NCBI RefSeq assembly: GCF_032118995.1
Contig: NC_092651.1
Span: forward strand, 13,107,285 to 13,171,284
Direction: 5' to 3'
Origin: Asterias amurensis
Taxonomy: Eukaryota > Echinodermata > Asteroidea > Forcipulatida > Asteriidae
DNA length: 64,000 nt
The translations under genes were made by a program, and so were the position numbers. This document shows, piece after piece, positions 59,316 to 64,000 of this stretch. Below the pieces are notes generated by a model that was given only the letters and a program-made list of their open reading frames with translations, had not been told where the DNA came from and searched no databases. Every line of letters begins with the position of its first letter. The stretch's first letter is position 1.

Positions 59316-59563
59316 GGGCCCAATTTCATGTCTCTGCTTACCGCTGAAATCTGTGCTTACAATCGGCATTTTCCGCTTGCACGTCAAACACTGAATTTTG
59401 ATTTTCTGCAGTAGCTGTTTAGGCAAAGAATGCCTAGCAACAGGAAGTGCGCAGCCAAAATTCCCTGCTAATCCTAGAAATACGCTTGACGTAACCGCAT
59501 AATTCCCTGCTCTGCAAGCGCCGATTCTTTGCTCATGGTAAGCAGAGCCATGACATTGGGCCC
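59316..59563. mobile_element. MITE with gggcccaat ends (unit 3)
   Basis: Unit 3 equivalent of 36,578-36,825, same length and ends. Confidence 0.85.
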
Positions 59564-62500
59564 TGGTTACTTCAAAAAGGATTTCGGATAGTTTCTTTAT
59601 GTTAACACAAAGTTTTGAGAGCACTGGTTTTTCGTAGTCTAGATTTCAATTAACATGACGTTTTGTTTGGGAATTTTGATGCATTTTCAAGCAAGTGTAA
59701 GTTGAACTTCCTAGCTATCAACGGCTCAGGTCTAGAGATAACCTTTCTCTGCTTGCACGCAAAACTTCCCATTGAAATCTAGACTTGACAAGTCGTTTAT
59801 TGTTTGTTATAGCGTTAACAAAAAGGCCCTCTCACAACTGTACTCTTGTGTAGAATTTGAAACTTTGCGTAGTGGAAGTGTTGGTTGTGAAAAGAACCCG
59901 TTCTAAAAAGAACCTGTGGCTAACGACCGTGGTTTCAATCAGTACGCTCCTGAAAACAATCGGAGCATACTGATCGAAACATTGAGTCAACCATCGGTTC
60001 TTTTTCAGAACAAACACTACTCAAAGAGATATATTCATAATGGTATTATCGCAAACCTCTCTCAGTTATACTCTTGTGAGTCTACTGCTCGGTGCGAGAC
60101 AACTGCTCTCATGACTACGGCCCCGTTAAAATGGCAAGTAGTCAAGAGCCAGCAATGGAGAGCAGTATAATAACGTGAGATCATGCAAAGCGACAAATAT
60201 TTGACGAGACGACTTTTATACAAGTCTATGGCTCAGGCTCCTTTCTTTTTACTTGAAATGACGACATCTAGACACTTGCGACCCAACAAAAACATTGTGT
60301 ACATTCTATACTGTTGCTTTTTATATTTGTATGCGTCGGGATACATTGATATGAGTGGATGACTAAATAAAATGATTTTAAACGCCATTCTGTGTCCAGT
60401 CGAGTTGTGATTTTAATTGAACGGTTAATCAAACAAGTTCTGAAATAGTGCTCTATTAGCACCCACATGATCAACATCTCAAACTGCTCATTATTTTTCA
60501 ACTGGTGTGTAGAGCTTTGGTTTAATTTCATTTGATACAGCACCTTGTAAGGGTTTACAAGGTTGTGTGGTGCAGTCTGCTTAAACAAGTGCGATAAATT
60601 TTACAGGACAGGGGAACAAATGGAAACAGCATGAAGATCGTATCCCCTGCATCACACACAAAGTGCATTTTAATAATTTGGGCGGCTAATCATCCTTACT
60701 CGCAGTCGCAGCTAGAGCTGAATTGCGAAGGACGCGGCTACAACGTGTTTGAGAAGCAGGCATGCAAGGGCGCCTTCAGCTGCCAGCCACGTACCATCAA
60801 CCCAAATATCAAACTACATGATACAAATTAATTAATCGTTAAGTCACCATCAGATTATATGTACACACTTACACCATTGTACAACTGTTAATTTTTTTTA
60901 AGTAATTGTAATGATGGGGGGGGGGTATACACAATCCTTACAGCTCCATTTTCAATATTTGTCAAATAAAAGCAGCTATTTATTTTAGCACTAATCGTGT
61001 GCTTTTAAATTATGGTTTTATCACAAGGGACCACAGTGAATTGTTGGACTCAGCTCAGCAACTTAGTATTTTTAGATAATGGTCCCTATAGCGCTCTCTT
61101 GGACGAAGTGTATAAGTTTAAATAACAGTCTCCCTATATAAGCGCAAGCGACTTTGGTCGTTTCGTCAACAGTCTCTAGACGCGTGTTATGTATTTTATA
61201 ACTCCATGGTTTGTGCAAATTACCAGTAGTGCTTTTAAGTTTTATGAAATGTCCTTTATTGGTTCTTTATCACAAACACAGACCGTCATGGAGAGCTGTT
61301 GGATATTTCAGCAATAGTGTATTTTTCATGAATTGATGGTCCCTATAACTATAGCGCTCTCGTTGATTTTACCTCCATGATTGGACAGAAGTGTCTTAAG
61401 TTTGTTTAACGTTCATTTTTTTAAGCCCCCTCCGCTCCTACTATTCTACAACAAACACTCTATCTATACTTGCTATTAAACTCCAGGGTTAATAGCAATC
61501 ATATGTGCAATAAAATCACTTATTTATACGTATTTTAGCACACCATGGAAAGTTATTGGATAGTTCAGCAAGTGTATTTTTATTTAATGGTCCCCATAAA
61601 TAGCGCTCTCATTGGTAAGAAGTGTCTTAGTTTAATTAACGGTCTCCTTATACAGCGCCTCCTACGACGTTGGTTGTTTAGTTTAGTTAATGGTCTCATC
61701 ATCATGTACATACACTTCGACCGGAGCCGGAGGATTCAGAATACACCCAGCCTAAGAACTGGTACTGACTCTGGTTCTCTACGCCCATCTCTCTATAAAA
61801 ATAGTAATGTAATAGTATTCCAAACTATCTTTGTAAATAGCAATCATGGTAAAATTGTATCATGTTGACTGGAGAGTGGATAGGACACGTACGAAGAGAG
61901 GTGTTTCAGTTCTAGTATAGTATATTATTATTTATATAAAAAAAAAGTAGAAGAAGATGTACGAAAAACTATACGTTAAAACAAGATACAACAACAAAAC
62001 AGATTCAATTTTGTAATAGCAATGCACTGATGTGATGGTGAACCTACTTGCATGGTCAAACGACAGAATAAACTTCGTAATCGTAGTAATGGTATGTCCA
62101 TACAACGGGAAAACACAAGGGCGACTTTTATCACCTGTTATTTAACGGTCCCCATAAATGGCGCTCTCATTGGTCAGAAGTGTCTTAGTTTAATTAATGG
62201 TCTCCTTTAACAGCGCCCTCCTACTGCGAGGATAGTTTAGTTTTGTTAACGGTCTCCTTATCTGGCGCCCTCAACGGAAGAGGTTAGCCTTGACTGGTCC
62301 CGTATCTTTAACTGGTGTCCGCAATGATAAAGACAGGCACACTTGACTACACAGGCCCTATGGACGATTGCAGGGATTTCATTGGATAACGCGCAGTGAC
62401 GTAAGCTTTTCATATCTGTTATGATTGGTTCGCGAAACCGGTCGGTGACTTGAACACTTTTGATCGTCTGCTCAGCACCTAATGTATTGAGGGCGCTACA

Positions 62501-62907
62501 CAAGGAGACCGTTAATTAAACTAAGACACTTCTGACCAATGAGAGCGCTATTTAAGGGGACCGTTAAATAGTAGGACAGAGTATATACGTGACGACCGGT
62601 GATGCTGAATAATTGTCTGTCGCGTATGCAATGTGCAACAACAATGTGTATTATGATCATGATATCATGTTATGTATCCTGTTTTAGACGCTATCACTAC
62701 TATGGAAACTTCAGTGCCAAGGGGGAAGAAGTCGCAGTGTGGAGTTGAGCATAACATAGAGCTAGGCATGTAATTCTTTTAATTTATTTAGCTCTAGTCT
62801 ATGACACACAACTGCAACGAGTTGTGCCCCACCAAATCGGCTGCTACGGTCCCGGAACATCCGACGAGCATCTTGTTCACGACGAGGTTTATGGGTTCGA
62901 TTCTAGG

Positions 62908-63867
62908 TTTTGTATTTCACAGTGATGTTTTTTGACATATTAAAAAATGCAAAAAACACAAAATACAAATTTTTGCCTTTTTGTTTGCGGGTCATTTTTT
63001 GACGTTTTATTAATGTTTTTCACTTTTTGTAAATTATTTTTTTAATCATGTGAAGCTATGAAATTGACATATTATCAATTAATATATCTAAATTATGCTA
63101 ATATTGCAGAATTCGTTCGAGTAAAACAGATCTTCACCTTCAGATTTGAGCAAAATGCAACATTTTGTCACCTCCCTGTACTGTATGTATTCTATTATCC
63201 GAATACGCGGCTGGCTGGCTATTTCGGAAATACGCTGCTCGAGTCTCATACCCTGACCATCACTATCAACCCTACGCCAATCTCATTGAACCATAGGAAC
63301 CATACTATACCGTCCAGAGTATAGTCTGGCCCGATCTAAAACATTACGGATACGGGGATCAAGTGGACAGGAAGCCATACTATATCCCACAATTCCGTTT
63401 TCGCACATATATAAGAACTAACATCGCACATGTATATTAAATTATCGCATATGTATACCGTCACAAAACATCGCATACAAATGATCGCATATAATATACT
63501 ACAAAATTATCAAACATATATTAAAAATTATCGCATATATATTGCAAATTATCGCACATATATTGCAAATTATTGCACATATATTACAATTTATCGCACA
63601 TATATTACAATTTATCGCACATATATTACAATTTATCGCACATATATTACAATTTATCGCACATATATTACAATTTATCGCACATATATTACAATTTATT
63701 GCATATATATTACATTTATTGCATATATATTACATTTATTGCATATATATTACATTTATTGCATACATCAAATGAATATCGCACAAATGTGACAATTATC
63801 GCATATATATGAGAAACATCGCACATATATTGTACATTATCGAATAATGCAACGTTTGACACGCCAT
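62908..63867. mobile_element. Solitary arm of the TU-like foldback element
   Basis: Matches the right arm of 40,438-43,048 from the inner domain (ttttgtatttcacagtgatg) to the terminus (tgcaacgtttgacacgccat, ending 63,867), with about eight 21-bp units instead of nine. No opposite arm is present in the window. The outer flank (atcctgcagcagc) differs from the AATCCAAT flank of the complete element, so it comes from another insertion. Confidence 0.9.
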
Positions 63868-64000
63868 ATCCTGCAGCAGCAAAGCATGGGGTCGAGCGGG
63901 AAGCGAAAATCTTGGGCACGATCGAAGATGCGGGGTGACCGCCCACAAAGAGAGGTTGTGTGATGATGACGTCATGGAGTACCTGGTTTATCGAACTGTA
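63868..64000. other. Sequence beyond the solitary arm
   Basis: GC-richer sequence not seen elsewhere in the window. A minus-strand frame is open through it, but there is too little to name a gene. Confidence 0.4.

Larger units (their letters stand above)
55098..62907 (+). repeat. Tandem segmental duplication, unit 3 (truncated)
   Basis: Collinear with units 1 and 2 until gattctagg at about 62,907, where it switches to an arm of the foldback family. The last ~2.2 kb of the unit (beyond the equivalent of 52,823) is missing. Confidence 0.95.

Overview
The window is animal nuclear DNA: AT-rich, full of introns, SINEs and palindromic MITEs, with one recognisable multi-exon gene. Conserved protein blocks, splice phases and the C-terminal basic tail identify the gene as SUPT20H (SPT20/FAM48A, a structural subunit of the SAGA histone acetyltransferase complex). 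The repeats fit an echinoderm, probably a sea star: a TTAA-bounded MITE beginning TTAAAGGCAGTGGACAC that I associate from memory with sea-star genomes, tRNA-derived SINEs, and a long inverted-repeat element built like the sea urchin TU elements. The species call is inference.

Layout. Bases 1-15,770 carry no gene I can support: repeats, a 39-bp minisatellite, homopolymer runs, a foldback MITE pair and SINE remnants. The SUPT20H promoter and first exon lie near 15,780-15,849. The coding part runs from 17,002 to 35,094 in 23 coding segments, joining in phase to about 946 codons. The N-terminal half holds the conserved Spt20 (SEP) region; the C-terminal half is low-complexity (Ala, Pro, Ser/Thr, Gly), then Gln-rich, ending in a basic [12 protein letters not shown] tail. 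Introns contain at least five tRNA-derived SINEs, several MITEs and a ~70-bp minisatellite.

The striking structure is 32,359 to about 62,907. A segment carrying the last three SUPT20H exons plus ~8-10 kb of downstream DNA is present three times head to tail (32,359-45,029; 45,030-55,097; 55,098-62,907). All three exon triplets keep their splice sites, phases and open frames and differ by only a few bases, but copies 2 and 3 have no 5' exons or visible promoter. Copy 1 also carries a 2,611-bp foldback element (40,438-43,048) with ~1-kb inverted arms, a 21-bp tandem repeat in each arm and a perfect 8-bp target duplication; copy 2 has the empty site. Copy 3 is cut at ~62,907, where it joins a lone arm of the same foldback family (62,908-63,867), followed by unrelated sequence to the window end.

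Functionally, one SAGA subunit gene is followed by two spare copies of its 3' end. Transcription past the first poly(A) signal could in principle use either distal triplet as an alternative terminus, so this may be a young terminal-exon amplification driven by repeats, or partly an assembly product of a heterozygous genome. Long reads would settle it.
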